Assembly: GCA_025769875.1 (NCBI GenBank)
Contig: JAGFNK010000272.1
Coordinates: 1-64,000, forward strand
Reading direction: 5' to 3'
DNA: 64,000 bases
Origin: Russula earlei
Lineage: Eukaryota > Basidiomycota > Agaricomycetes > Russulales > Russulaceae
The position numbers were made by a program, and so were the translations under genes. The notes below the pieces were generated by a model. It was not told where the DNA came from, searched no databases, and saw only the letters and a program-made list of their open reading frames with translations. Positions 21,561 to 35,200 of this stretch are shown here, piece by piece. Numbering within the stretch: the stretch's first letter is position 1; each line of letters starts with the position of its first letter.

Positions 21561-24500
21561 GGTTCAATTGGATTGGCCGTGGACTGGCACTCGCTCGCTG
21601 GTTTGACCGTGGCTGGCAATGAACGGCGCGACGCGAAATTGAGTTGGTCACGTGCATGGCGTAGTCCTCGTTATATTCACACACAAACTGGCTGGGATCC
21701 TCGACTGTGTGGAATCTTCTCCTCAGACCTCACGTACCCTACACCCTGCCTCGCTCCTCACCCTATGTACCCTTGTGCGTCACACCACCGCTATACTGGG
21801 ATGGAGATGCCACGGGACTCCACTCGTCCCCTTCCTCACTCAGGACATCATGCAAACTAGCCGCCGGAGATGAATCTCTCTCATCCTCTCGCCAAGTGGG
21901 GTCAACTTTACGCCGTGAGGCATCCTGCATGCCCCTTCCCCGACCGATGGCGTTTCAGAAAAGCAAACACGATATGCCTCGACTCATATCAAATGTTTTG
22001 CTTTTGCCAAATCCCCCCACCACTTGTCCGGCATACGCCGGACGCATGTAACATATGCGTTTCCACTTGTGGTTCGACCGGTGAGCGCTGAGCTCCCTGG
22101 CCAGGCCTAATTTCCCCAGGGCGTCAAGGCCCCGTGTGGACGTAATCGTTTCGCCAGTCGTTGGGCGCCTACCCCGGTGTACCAACCCCTTGTGTGGAAC
22201 TCGTCCTCGCTTCTCCATCCCCAGAAACAACCTCTGACGTAGCTATTCTTGCAAACGCCGCTTGTGCTCCTGCCATGAGGTCCGGTCTCTCGTAAGTGTG
22301 CTGCACCGCAGTCTCTTCCGGGGTCTTTCATTTTCGATATATCCTCTTTCTCTCCCCCCTGCCCCTCCAATGTGTGCGCAAAATCTGGCGTCGTTGTCAG
22401 ACCGCATATTTTTCATCTCTTTCAAGCAAGCGAGAACCCCTTTGATCCCCTCCCTAATTTCCCTTTTCTTCGGGTTCGTTCTGCCATTTCGGTCCACCCA
22501 ATTGCCCTCCGCAACCAACATTGCCTCGCAGTTAGAAATTGCCCCGTCGTTAAGGCTCTTGTCAAACCGGAGTCGGAAAAATCAACAGCTCATGTTCGGT
22601 TCCCCTCATCAAAAGACTTATTCACACTCTCATGTCACGATCATCCCTGATCACTGTCAAGACCGTCGTCCAGAAAGTTCTTATTTCCATCCGTCACTTT
22701 CGATGCTCTCCCAGCGGCATGTCCCGCCAGCTTCTTCCGTGCGCCCTGGAACCGGGCGGGGGGCGCCACTGTCCCTCAACTGGTGAGGCAGGCCGCATGG
22801 TAAATCATACATTACCGCATGTGAACTTGCGACTGGTCAACCAGTGAGGCTTGACCTCCCCGAAATCTCCGCAAACTTAAATCGAATGGGTGAGATAAAC
22901 AGCACTGATTCACATGTCAGATATCCGGCACAGGACCCAGCCGGACTTCTCACCCCTCTTTCCTATCCAACCCTTTACGAATCGCAGTCTGCACCCTTCG
23001 CTGCCACATGCTCGCATCTCAAGAATTAAGCGTCGAAGCTCTCTGATGTTCCATTTCTACCGGAACAGGCATCAAACCGCCATCTCTGGCTAGGGTCCAG
23101 GGCTGAGCTCATACAACCATAACGGTGACACCGTCGACTCTGGTGCCATGATATCCATGTGGTTTTCATTCAATAGGTTGCTCGTTCAAGCTTTTTCAGT
23201 ATCAACTATGTCAGCTTTTGGACGATGCTCGGGAAGAACCCGTGATGCGTTATTTATGTCGGCGGTGCCGCTGTCTTTGTTTTTCGCCTACTGCCCCGTC
23301 AGTCAGGGTCATAACTTTCCAGAAAGACGGCGGGGCGAACACGTACTCGCACGAGAGGCACCCAAACTGTCGTATTCTGGTGGGGAGACTGAGATCTGGA
23401 AAGGGAAATCACAGCCCCTCCCTGTGTTCGAATATGCTCTGTTTGCAACTACGTACCCATGGTCCGACTCGGAGATGCGAATCGCATACATGAGTACTCG
23501 CTCCACACGGCATCCACCCATTGCCGACTTGGTACGATATCGTCGCTACCCGGATCCCGCCAACTTCACCACTGCCCCGTCGCGAATCGGGTTTTGCAGC
23601 TGGTACTTTGTTGAGATCATGACGTGGTTGAGCGGGTCTGGTGTACGGCCTTAAATGGCCAGCATGAGCATCTTCACATGGGTTCTTTTATCGAGCCTAA
23701 GCAATGCCCGTACTAAGGGCATGACATCCTTTCAGAGGGTAGGACACATATCATCCCCCCCAAAAAAAAATCGCTTCGCCCCTCAAGCGCTTGTACTGCA
23801 TGACGAATAACTTGAGCGAAATGCGGAAGGGACTTGGGAAGAAGGTTAATTACGCCCAGAAGGCTCTGGCGTGCCAGTGGCGTCTCGCAGGGCGCTCTTG
23901 TCCCGATCCGATGAGGCCACTTTCGAGGTAAGGGAGATCCTGGCTCATGTCCAAGGTTGGGAAACTTATAATGGAGGGGAGGGGTATGCATATCCATCAG
24001 ATCTAGAGTTCGACCCCACTCACAGTTTTAGACATAGCAGTGGTAGGGGGCCGCCCTGGCCGCGTTTCCATTCGTCGCGATTGCCTTCTGCTTAGGACAT
24101 CTCATGTCATGTCAAAAAGCGACAACAAAGTGCGCCGACTGCCTCACTTGTCATCCACATGCATGAGGCGCAGATAAGTGCACAGCATTATCGCCATATC
24201 ACCACCACTATCAGCAAAATCAATGGATCACCGTATCTATCGCCCCACATACAGCAAGATGCGTCTTCCAAAAACCACTAACGTCAGTCTCGCCAAGAGG
24301 CAAAAGGCGAAGACTGGGTGCCACCACAGGAGCGTTGGTGCGCAAACCGAGCCTTATTCTATTCTGAAGATGGTTGACGAATATGGGAGTTCTACTTGCT
24401 TTGGAGGGTCTTTCAATGGAAAAATTTCTTCACCGCTCCTCCATTCCAGGCCCAAGACTTCTGCACCCAACTAGGCACTTTGATCGCGCCACTCCCAAGC

Positions 24501-27429
24501 ATCTTCCAACACGAACGCGGATAACCTAGACGGGCAGTCGGGGGGGCGGGGGAGGGGTCGTGTGCGGAATGCAACTGGAATGGAACGAGGGATATTTGAA
24601 TGTTTAGGCGGGCCTGCCTATCCAGGCGATCTACGTTTGGAGAGGTCATGTGCGATCCCCAAGGGGCAAGGTTGTCGGCCGTTTCGAGGAACGAGGTGAT
24701 GAACTGAGATGTCGGGGCTCGGCCCGGCAAGTAAAGGTATTCCCGTATTGGGCGGCGAGGCCGGTTTATTCGATCTGATGGTTGATGGGTCGACAGTTAC
24801 CACTCGTCGACCAGCAACGTACGTGGTGCTATTTGAAGAAGCGAGGTAGGGGGAAAGGGGGGGGGGGGGTGGGAATTAGGCGTACTATGTACGTACTGTT
24901 GTCAATTATGCGTACCGCCATTTGGGGAGAGAGTCATGCCAAAGCGTGCTGTTGTAAGCGCCTTGGCGTGTGCGTGCGTATGGCAGAAGCAAAAAGTAAA
25001 TGGGACCATCACGGCGAACTGCGCGCTCCTCCTGAAAGCGTATCGTACGAGAGGGAGAACTAGGCGCCCGCGTGGGACAACTTGTGGTGGGGGGTGGGTG
25101 CCTCGCGCACGGTAACGTCATCGTCGGCTTTCTTTTTCGTTTCATTTATGGGACGAAAAGGCGACTTCAGGTCGGTCACGAGGGCAAGGCGGTGCCTAAC
25201 CCTTACGCTTCCACTTCCATGTCCTTATGACGTTTAGCCGCAAAAACGGAGCCAGGGGGCCATGCGCCTAGACGCAAAGGCGCAGCCGTAACGCTACACG
25301 TTCCCGTCCCGTCAAACGTTTTTGGAGGGGGCGCCAGTGCGTGGGGCCCGTATGGAATCGAATCGACCCGCAGGTCTCCGGGAAGACGAAGGCCGCGCCT
25401 CACTGATCCCGAACCAAAAGAAGGAAGAAGAAAAGTTGGGTTGTTTGTTTGTTTGTTTTTTAAAAAATGAAATGAACTTGAAAAAATAGGACAACAAAGC
25501 CAGGGCAAGGGGGACCAAAATGAATGGTGCATGTCTTGTCAAGGTATGATGAGAGGAGGGGGACAGGGAACCTTTTTTTTTTTTCTTTTTAAAGAAAAAA
25601 AAAAAAAGAAATATGGAAAAGATATCGGCAAGACGTCACCTTTAATTTTTTCCAGATCTGGCTCGACTTTGTCTCCCCTTTTTGCATACGCGCATATGTG
25701 CGTTGCGTGCATACACCTATCGAGATCAAGGCCGTATTGTACTAACACCCAAGGGACCCCAAACGATCCTTGGCGAGGGTAAAAAAAAGGGAAAAAGAAA
25801 ACCAAAAAAAAAGACCGGCCCTGAACCGCTCTTGCCCTCCTTCCCACAGTTTTTTCGTCTGCGAAGGGCGCCCAAGCCCACAACTCTCACACTCCACCAC
25901 CACACAAACACTCACGTACGTACATCCATCCGCATCCGCAACATCCGACTCGTCGTTCCACAGGGCGGGGCAGCCAAGATCCGGTCGAGAGATCTGATTC
26001 GATAACGAAGGCTGAAAAAAAAAAAAAAAAACCCCTTTTAATGAAACGACTTTTTCTTCTTGGCTTTGGGGGCCTGTTGGGGACATATCTATCTATCTCT
26101 CGCTCGCTCGCAACAACGACGCGTCGTGATACCATCATCATTATCATTACTCGTACCGATCTCCGATGTTCCGCGCTTCGCAGCTCCCCCTCCCCCGACC
26201 GTTTCATACCTAACCCGGGTACTCCATCCAGCCCGGGTACCTACCCCATCCGGCCAGCTCCACCTATTTTTAAAAAAGAGAAAAGCCAATTCGCTCGCCA
26301 AACTCTCAAAAGACGATCCACAACTCACCGATGGTCAATTTGACATCACGCCCCCCGCAGACGGGAACGATTTCTCTTCCTTTTTCGATCATGATATATA
26401 TGCGTCATATATACGGGGAAATAATAATAATAATAATAATAATAATAACGATAACAAAATTAATCATGATCGGTGGGTCCGCTAAGCGCTCGCACGCAAC
26501 GCATGCCGGAGGCGAGGAGGATTCGCCACCAACGAAACGACGCACGCACGCACGCACGGTCCACCCACCCGCTCCTTGAAAGTTGCAAAAACGAACACGA
26601 ACGTTGTTGCACCGATTCAATTAGGGTCTTTTTGCGTCAAACGCACGTGTGCGACGGGACGGGACGGATATGTCGTCCATCGCTCGCCCCCTGTTGCGCG
26701 GCTACTCCGCGGTGCGAGTGCTCGCAATTACCTAGGGGCAAGCGGACTGCCGGGGAGGAAATAGAAAGCCGAGAAGGTAGTGAGAGTCGGGGGCATGGGT
26801 GTGGATGAAGGGCGGGCTCTCCGAAAAGGGTCGAGGCCGTCTGTATCTGCGATGTCGTCGCTGCTGACCACGATGTGAAGAACAAAGCCCTCGACATTTA
26901 AAATCTCCGATTTATTGCGATGGACTTCTTCGGGAGGTATACGTACAATATACAACGGGCTCTGGCCTTCCCCTCTCCCCTCCTTCCCCATTCTCTCTCT
27001 CCCTCATACCCTGGTGGGAAACGGCGTCTGTGCCAGTGATAGGATAGGTAGCGCGTCACGGAAGAAGGAAAACGTAAAGGAAAGATAAAACGTCAAGATG
27101 ATATCAGTAGAGGTCAGTGACTGGGCGGCAAGGGTTAGATGTAGACCGCCTGGAAGGGTTGTGTCCGTCCTAGGACACGTCCTACTTGACCTAGGCATCG
27201 TAGACTAAGAGGGAGGGAATAAATCGTAGAGAAACAAAGTGGGCAAGAGGTCGGTATCACTACTAAGACAGCAAGGACTGGAGGGAATAGATAAAGGCAC
27301 ACAGAGAGAGATATCGACGTACAACATGCAATGTGGTGGTACAGGGGGCGTCTCCGCTCATGCAGAAAGAAGCGGGACAGTTGAATTTTTGTTCGCGGGT
27401 CCCGTTCATTGACGTAGCGCCAAAAGGCA
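21561..27429. other. 5.9-kb stretch with no supported gene
   Basis: Short open frames exist on both strands, but none joins into a recognisable or splice-supported protein. Composition is host-like, with normal CpG. Notable tracts: G-run at 24857-24869, T/A-rich palindromic tract near 25573-25612, poly-A near 26013-26030, and an AAT microsatellite at 26420-26448. It contains the promoter of the 593-aa gene and the 3' region of the bHLH gene. Confidence 0.45.
26420..26448. repeat. AAT microsatellite
   Basis: About ten tandem AAT units. Confidence 0.9.
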
Positions 27430-29267
27430 TCATGAAACTTCCATGCCCTCCTCTTTGACGCGGATGTCTTCCCCAATACCCGGGATCGCGCCCGTGCGGT
27501 GCCGCTGACGGCCCCGCTCAGCCGTTGCGGTCCCATCTGCTTCCATGTCGACATCATCGCTCTCGCTTTCGGCCAAGGCGCTCAGCGCATGCCCCCACTT
27601 GCCTGATCCCACGTGGTGTAGTTCGTCATGTAAGATGAGCTCGTCGACAACACTTCCATTACCATGGATGGACGTGTGAGTACCGTTGTGATGAGTAGAC
27701 GGAGAGGGCGAGTCTGACGTTCGCAGGGCGCCGATCTGGGCTTCCAGCTCACGGTTACGGTTGGCCTGAGCCATAACGAGCTGCTGCAAGTATCTACCCG
27801 ACGCCTGATCAAGAAGATGGACCGGAACAGACCGGATCTGCAACGCACCGAATATACTCCACGCTTTTGCGTAATATCATGCCCTTGTTCGCTTTGACGA
27901 CCGACTCTCCCGCGCCTTCGCTTTTTCCCGAGTCTTCACCCGCTGCGACCTGAGATGCGCCCTCTGGAATTAAATTCCCTAGTAAGACGTCATCCGGCGT
28001 CGGGGATGTCGGAGTTTGGGTAGGTGCTGAGTGAGATACTGAAGATAAGTTCGATCATAGGGCAGTGCAAAACGGGGCAAAGTGCATACCACCGGGATCA
28101 AGCATACATTCAGGGATAAGAGTCGCAAGCTCGCTGATTTTCTCGTTAATATTGTCACGGCGGCGTCGCTCGACGGCGTTATGGCTCTCACGGCGGCGTC
28201 GGCGTTTTTCATTTGCAATCATCGCCCTAGGCAACGCAGGACGTCACTAAGCCTGCACGTTGGAGCATGTAGTACGAAATGTTTACGCACTGTTTGGCAG
28301 CCGCGTCTTGGGAGGGATCGGTCCCAATATCCTTCGGACTGATGCCACCAGCTCCGGGTGTGCCGTAACTACCGAACGCTCCAGTACCCAGGCTGTCGGG
28401 CGTCGGGAGGGAGAACTCCTGATGCCAGGTACTAGCCGAGTGCATGGAGAGAGGGGAGACGGGGAGACCCGAGGTGGATTGTCGGTGAGGTGGTATGAGA
28501 ATTGCATGTGGGTGTGCGCCGTGTCGTGGAGGGGAGACAGAGCTTACGCTACCTCGTTTGGGACGGGCGGTGCGTGCGGGACCACCGTGGGTGGACGGAG
28601 GCTCGGAAGCAGTAGGGGGACGAGAGCGGGAACGGGAGCGAGCATCCGCGGACTCGGAACGAGAGTAATCGACGGGGTGGTGGTATGCGGATGGCGGGCC
28701 CTCGCGTGGATCGTATCGAAGGGAGGATGAGAGGGTGGGTAGACCATTGCTGTAGTGGGTGGGTGCATGAGGAGAGGAAGTCTGATTGGAACTATTGTAG
28801 GAGGGATCGTGGAAGGGGGTGGAGAGCGGAGGAAGTTGGGTGGGGAGGGAGAACTGCTGTGGCTGCGGGTGTTGCTGGTAGGACGAGTGGGGCGCGGAGA
28901 TGTCGAAGATGTTGTGGCGATATTGCTGTTGGTGCTGTGACTGGTTGTGGGGAGATCGTTCGGAGGCATCGGGAGATTGGGTAGAGCGTTCGTGAGATTG
29001 GTGATGATGAGGGGTGTGCTGATGCTGAGCAGGTTGGGGAGAATTGGCCATGAGACTTGCGAGTTCATCGGTGAAATCCATGGAAGGTTGGGACGAGTCA
29101 GCGTGGGCCTTGCGGAAGGAATCGGGGAGAAAGTGGGGCATGAACATGCTGTTCGGGTCGAATTGGGACTGAGGAGGAGGGGAGGGGACGGATGGAGGAG
29201 GGGACGGGAGATGAAAACCCTCTTGGCGGATCTGAGGTTTATAGGACGAAGCCGAGTAAAAGGCCAT
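27430..29267 (-). CDS. bHLH transcription factor (551 aa)
   Basis: Exons on the minus strand: 29267-28291, 28226-28090, 28026-27849 and 27793-27430. Introns of 64, 63 and 55 bp are GT-AG, and the four exons sum to 552 codons. The first 320 residues are Pro/Ser/Gln/His-rich and probably disordered activation sequence. The basic region ESHNAVERRRRDNIN (about 339-353) has His, Glu and Arg at the positions that favour CACGTG-type E-boxes, and Arg where SREBP proteins have Tyr. Helix 1 runs to CMLD; the loop is unusually long (about 45 residues, TPTSPTPDD... GESVVKAN); helix 2 is GMILRKSVEYIRYLQQL (420-436), continuing into a short coiled coil. An in-frame ATG also exists at 29495, but MAFYSASSYK at 29267 looks more natural. 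Targets cannot be told from sequence. Confidence 0.85.
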
Positions 29268-32200
29268 TAAGGAGTGAAAAGGGCTATTTTGATAAAAATT
29301 TTGATAATGAAAAGGGGGAGTTGGGAGGGGATAGACGCAAGGGAGGACTCGCGAGGGACTGGGACTGGCTGGGAGGGAGCGTTCGTCGTTTGGGTGTGGG
29401 GGAGGGCGCAACAAACAAGGGAAACCAAGCGCGATATTATATTCAATTAATATATTATTCATCCGGTCCGCCATTCCATTCGGGGTCCTCGCCACTTTCC
29501 CGTAACCTGGCCCGGATCATCTCCTCCTCCGTCCTTCCTGCCAACTTAGGCACCGACGCCACCCCGCTCGACCCCAAACCCCGCCTTCTCCCCGCCGTCT
29601 CTCTCCCTCCTCCTCCCTCTCCTCTCCTCCTTCCAGTCGCCCTCCGCTCCCCAGCTATCCTCCATCCCCATCCCCTCGTCCTCGGACCCGGAGAATGTCC
29701 CCCAGATCGTTCTCCACTAATCGGCACCTCAGCACGGCTCCCGTGCGGCGAGAGCCCCCGTCGATCGCCGCCCTTTTCTGTTACCCCACGACACTTGACC
29801 GTGATCGAGCCGGATAGATACATAGCCGATCCTGTGGCTTATGCTGCCTATCCATCTCATTCTTCGTGGTCTCAGCCGAGATTGATGAGTCCGTGTGTAT
29901 GCCTGTGTGTGTGTATGTGTGGGTGGGTGGGTGGGTGGGTGGCGCAAGCCGATGCAGGCGGGACGCATGCAGGCATCCCAGCATCGTTGCTCGCCCACGC
30001 CGTCTTGCATGACGTTGCTGTCTGCCACCGTCTGGGGCACGGCGGAGATCCGGCAGGGTCCCTCTAGATCAATCAAACCCACGCGTGGTGCAACTTTCCG
30101 TCTGCGGAGGGATCATTGCCTTCTCCAGCCTACTGCATCCGGTCCAGCCATCGATCCAACGTGTGCACAACCCTGATGAGCCTTCCTTTTCGTTTCCTTT
30201 GGGGAGGAGTCGGTTTGATTTTTCCCGTTCAACGCGTGTATCAAGTTTCTTTGAAAATCGTCGTATGGTATGGCCCAGGAACGTGCAATGACGTCGTCAC
30301 GCAGTAGTCTCGATGGAGACATACTGCACCGGCGATTCCATTCGACTCATTTCCATGTCGTGCTTGCGCGCCTGTGACCAACTCGCTCGGCCGATGGCAC
30401 GTCCGGACGGTACAGAAAACAATCTCAATCACATAATCGACGTAGAAGTAAGACAAATGAAATTAAAAACATACCGACATAAATCCATACGGCCCCATGC
30501 GATGAGACGATGGCGATAAGAAGCGCGGATAGCAAGCACGCACGCTAATAAGAAAAAAGTCCGACATACAGAGACTTCGGAGACCGCTTTCAAATCGCGC
30601 CCTGGCAGGGGCGCGGTGGCCCCAAACACACAAAAAGGACAAACACATCCAACAGAAGGCAGTGAATGAATGAATCACTCCGCAGCGCGCTCCCATCGCT
30701 GACTGACAGACGTGCGGGAGCAAAGGTGCCTGTCCCTCCCAGGCCAGGCCTTCGCACGCCATTAGCCACTTCGGCTCACACGCCATCCTTCCTCTCCTCT
30801 CTCTTAAGAGCTCCTCTGGGAAATACAACTGACCACGATAAAAATCGACCCTCGCGCTTCCATAAGCCCCCCACTACGTACGTGTGCGTCGGCCATGTAC
30901 GTTCGCGCGTACGCATCCGAGTCCAAACGTGCAGAAATGGCAAGTCGGATTTCCGGTCCGGACCGAAACTAGATCGTACTGCTTGGGGTGGGGCGCCCGA
31001 TGAATCATGTCTGGAGTCTGGAGCCAGCAGGGGAGAAGAGATGAGACGTAGTAGCCCGAGGGTAACGGTAGTGGATGATAAGTTCTCGGCCGAGGCGACA
31101 CTCATTCTTGCGGCGTGGGGCAGTGTCCAGAAATGATGCAGAAGCCGTCTCTTGCCAAGCGGGAGGCGCGACCCCAAGACCGAGGTGATTGATCGAGGAC
31201 GAAGGATGAAGGCATTTTTGCACATTGCTGTAACCCTTCACGGCTCCGAGGGTAGAACTCTTGCGAATCAAAAAGGCCAGTGGGCATGCACTAGTGGAGC
31301 GGTGTGGGGCCATAATGAACACCGCCAGGGTTGCGCTACTGTGGAGCCTGCCCACCTTCCCCCTTACCATGTTTACTCCGCCGCGCCACATCGGGCAATG
31401 GCGTGCAGGTATTATTTCGTCTCGTTCGATCGCACACAACGGGAACCAAAGCCACTGATATCATCGTCACCTTCCCCCACACGGCTGGGTCCATCATCCC
31501 TGTCCTATGAGTGGTTAGACATCGCAGTCCCCGTAAGGCTGCAACCCGCGGCCTTGGAACACCATACCATGCACTTCCATTGGATTGGGAAAAGAAGACT
31601 AACAGAAGCAGACAGAAGACGCGAAGCGAAGAAGTGAGGCGAGAGCTCCGTCTGATTATAAAGTGTGCGCAGCTTATTTTTTCCAGAACAAGACACGAGT
31701 GAAAGCCAAGGGACAATCCTTGCGTGTACGATCGAGCGCCATGTGGAGGATGACTGGACAAGCTGACGTTCTCACGGCGAATGAGCCGATATCAGAAGGC
31801 CGGTGTGTGTCTCCATGCCTTCCTAGATGACAACTCGCGCCGTGAGCAGTTCACACCTGTTGGGAACAGCAACATGGAAAAGAGAACCTGGTGTATCGAA
31901 TGGGATGTCAGACAGAGGCACCGAAAGGAAGGAAAGAAGATGTCCCCCATCACAAAACGTAGTCCGGACTGCGATGGTGACCGGGCGCTTATTCCGTCGC
32001 CCCCAGCATGTGAAGGCACGGTATGACAGGCAAGCAGACGCTGTAGAAGCAAGGCTAGATTGCGTGGCAAAGTGACAGTCATTTACGAGATATGTGTGGA
32101 GGTGGAGGATTCAGCTGTGGGATCGGGAAGTTTCGGCCAAAATCTGGTGGCGAAAATGGCGCCGAGTTCCGAGTCAGTTGGACAGGCGAGTGTGATCTAG

Positions 32201-35200
32201 CGCTGGAGTCCTGAACTATGAACCGAGTTGGTTAGATGACATGTAAGCGGGCGCGAGTAGATTCTAGGTACAAAGCTTCCACGTATCCATAACAGGTCGT
32301 GGCGTAGTCGACCGAAATGCAGGTTGCACACCTCGGCCCTGCTTGATGGCGTTGAGTGGGCGTTGAGGTCGGCACGGCCTTGCGCATCAAACAATACTCT
32401 ACCTAATTCTTCTTGAGCGTCGAGTGTTTCCCCATCAGACATCAGACAATGCGACTCGGCCGCCGTCCGAAGATCAACCCCTCCTTCCCTTTCACGCAAT
32501 CTCCTACCTGCGCACACGATCGAGACCATTGAATGTTCGCGCCCCTTCCGATCTGTTCGATGAGAATGTGATCTCGGTGATAAGGTCCGGGTTTGTGGAG
32601 GGAGGGCTGGTTTCGCGCCCTTACCCTGGGGTAGTTATTATTGTCGGAGGTGGCGGTAGAAATTTCATCGAGGAACATATATGACCAACGCGGGGGCGCC
32701 AGCACACCATGTGTAGCATATGGTGGGGGTGGTGGCAAGCCGTCATCGGGTGCGAGCGGGAACTCTGCCGATGAGGGATAAAGTGCTCAATATGCTGTTG
32801 ATTGATAGCCCTAACAGCGTCAGTTCCAAACTCGTCTTGAAGACCGATGACATCTGGTTGTTCGTCGACAGGACGACACAGCCTCAGAGAATGTCGTACA
32901 TGCCACCGGTCGGGAGCAGATACATGCCGAAGGGACAAGGGGTGAAGAAGAGAGGGCCCCGGACACTCGTTTGGGGCGTTCACTGGACTGGCCCCTCCCC
33001 GTACGGGATAAGCTCTGTTCTGGAGATCCTCGGTCAATGTCCAATCCAAAGATGGTGGAAAGTGGTTACACATCTCGCTTCCTCCGACTCGCCTAATGGA
33101 GACTATCTAAAAACGAATTAGCCACATCAACCAAGGACGGACCCATGCACAGTTGAAGGGGACGCAATGCCAATGAAGAACTTGCCGCGATATCGCTGTG
33201 GGTACCACAGAGATCCATGACGAGATTGGAGAGCAAATATTTCGGGAGGATATGGGATGGGAGTGGATGGAATGCTTGAGTCAAGTCACCGACCCCACAA
33301 CAAGGCCAGTCTGACCGGTTTATTCCGCGGTTCATTCCGCCGGATACGCCGAGTATCCCGATTGCGTTTGTGTTGGAGGGGGGTGGGTAACGAATGGGGG
33401 TATGTTGCGGGACATACGCTGCTGGAGGATGATTGATGTGACGATTTGAAGGGAACCCGGTGCCCTAAGAAAAGGTCTTGGATCCGATTTTTGAACGGAA
33501 TGCGCCAGGCAGGGTATGACTGGAGTGCAACTGCTGGAAGGCTCCTAAGATGGTAGGGGAACGAAAACGGTTTTCACGAGAAGACTGCTGAATGTGGAAC
33601 GGGCGAGAAGAGGGGACAGGGGAAGAGGGAGAGGGAGCGTAGATGATATAGGCACGGCAACAACCCCAGTTGAAAGTGGGTTGTCCACCAAGGCCTCCGA
33701 CTACGAACGCCGGGTTCATAAAAAGGATTCATCTCCACCCCGTCCGTGCCCACCTGATATATCCCACCTGATATATCATCTGCCCAACACGTTCCGGCGT
33801 GATTTTGGCTAATTTCGACTTCCGCGGGACTTGAACCGTTCTACAATCACCATTACGTCCTCCCTTCCCTTATTCTCGGGCAAAATGGTGACTTTTTTTT
33901 CGATTTTTTTGCCGAACAAGATCGATCCTTCACCCCATGCGTGTTCACCAGGCCTTCTCCGTGGGGTGCCAGTTGCTGTCGACCATAAACAAGTGCCGCT
34001 ATGCGTGATATCAGTGGAGCGGGAAACTGGGCGTTGGGTGGATACTTTGTGTCATCTGACAGCGTTGACGGCCACTAGCAGGTCACCTGCACTGGTCATC
34101 CGTCCCTGGCACATCTCGCTTGGGCATCGTCTCGCTTCGAACCAGTGCTACTAGGTTACTGTTATTGTTTATCGCCCTTCCAAGGAACCGCTCGTTGTCC
34201 CGTGGTTGCCTCGAAGTTTTAGCTCGAACTAACAGGGCATGTCAGTGTGTCTGCAATCTACTCTCGACATTTACGTAGGCTCGTTCTCCTGTTAACACTG
34301 TCCTTGAAGGGTACGACATCCCCACCTCCTTGCTTAAAGTCCCACATCGTCCCGTCATTCGCCACCTCCCCGTCCAAGCTGACTTTTTGAAGGAGTTACA
34401 CGAGCTAATGACCTGATTGGGTACACCATGACACCCCCTTCGCATCCAATCCAAACCTGTGCCCCTGGTAGCACGAGGTTTCGCCACACCAGCCACCTTA
34501 GGCCTTAGTTGGGCTTTCTATACACGCACAGCAACTGAACGGTTGGCGCTTACATTTTCGGTCTGTACATCGTGAGGGTGTAAAGCTCACACCGGGATAC
34601 GCAGCAAACGAAAGGCGTAGGGGAATAGGGTGAGCGGAAGGCACAACAGTAGCTTCATTTAGTCGACGATCTCGTGGGGCAGTAATTCTTGGGATAGGAA
34701 CGTCAGTCATCACCTCCTCATCAACATCATATCTTCTATGGGACTGCACAAATAAAGCACCCTTTGTAAACATCCAGGCCAATATCAATCATTGTTGATC
34801 TTTGGGATGCCGTAAGAGGTAGCTTCGAGAACTTTCCGCGGGAATGACCACTTGCGTCGCTCCAGATCCAGAAGGGCCCTGACGACTCCTAGATGTCCCC
34901 CGAGCGATTCAGATGCAATGGCACCAATCTACGATTACGCCGCGAGAAGGACCCGCTGACGCCACGGTTGATTACGCTGCGTCTGGCAAGTCGCACCTGT
35001 GTGACCCTGATGAAGGGCCGGGGGCAACGCCATGGCGTCCTCGTTGGGACGCAAAAAAAATTGCCATTTGTAGCCATAGGGCTATTCATATGTCCATTCC
35101 AGAGAAGAACACGAAGCTCGATGGCCGATGACGCGGACTCTCGTTATCGAGTTTTGTCTGGACTCGAGCATTGTTCGATGGCTAGGGACTCGACGATGTC

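Noticed and set aside
23995..24040. Possible tRNA B box (AGTTCGACCCC)
   Set aside because: The T stem does not pair and no acceptor stem is found.
22262..24730. Several open frames of 90-175 codons
   Set aside because: No recognisable domain, no consistent splice structure and no paralogue in the window; left as intergenic.
30463..31761. Overlapping open frames of 120-160 codons on both strands
   Set aside because: Cysteine- and arginine-rich random-looking sequence without motifs or splice support.
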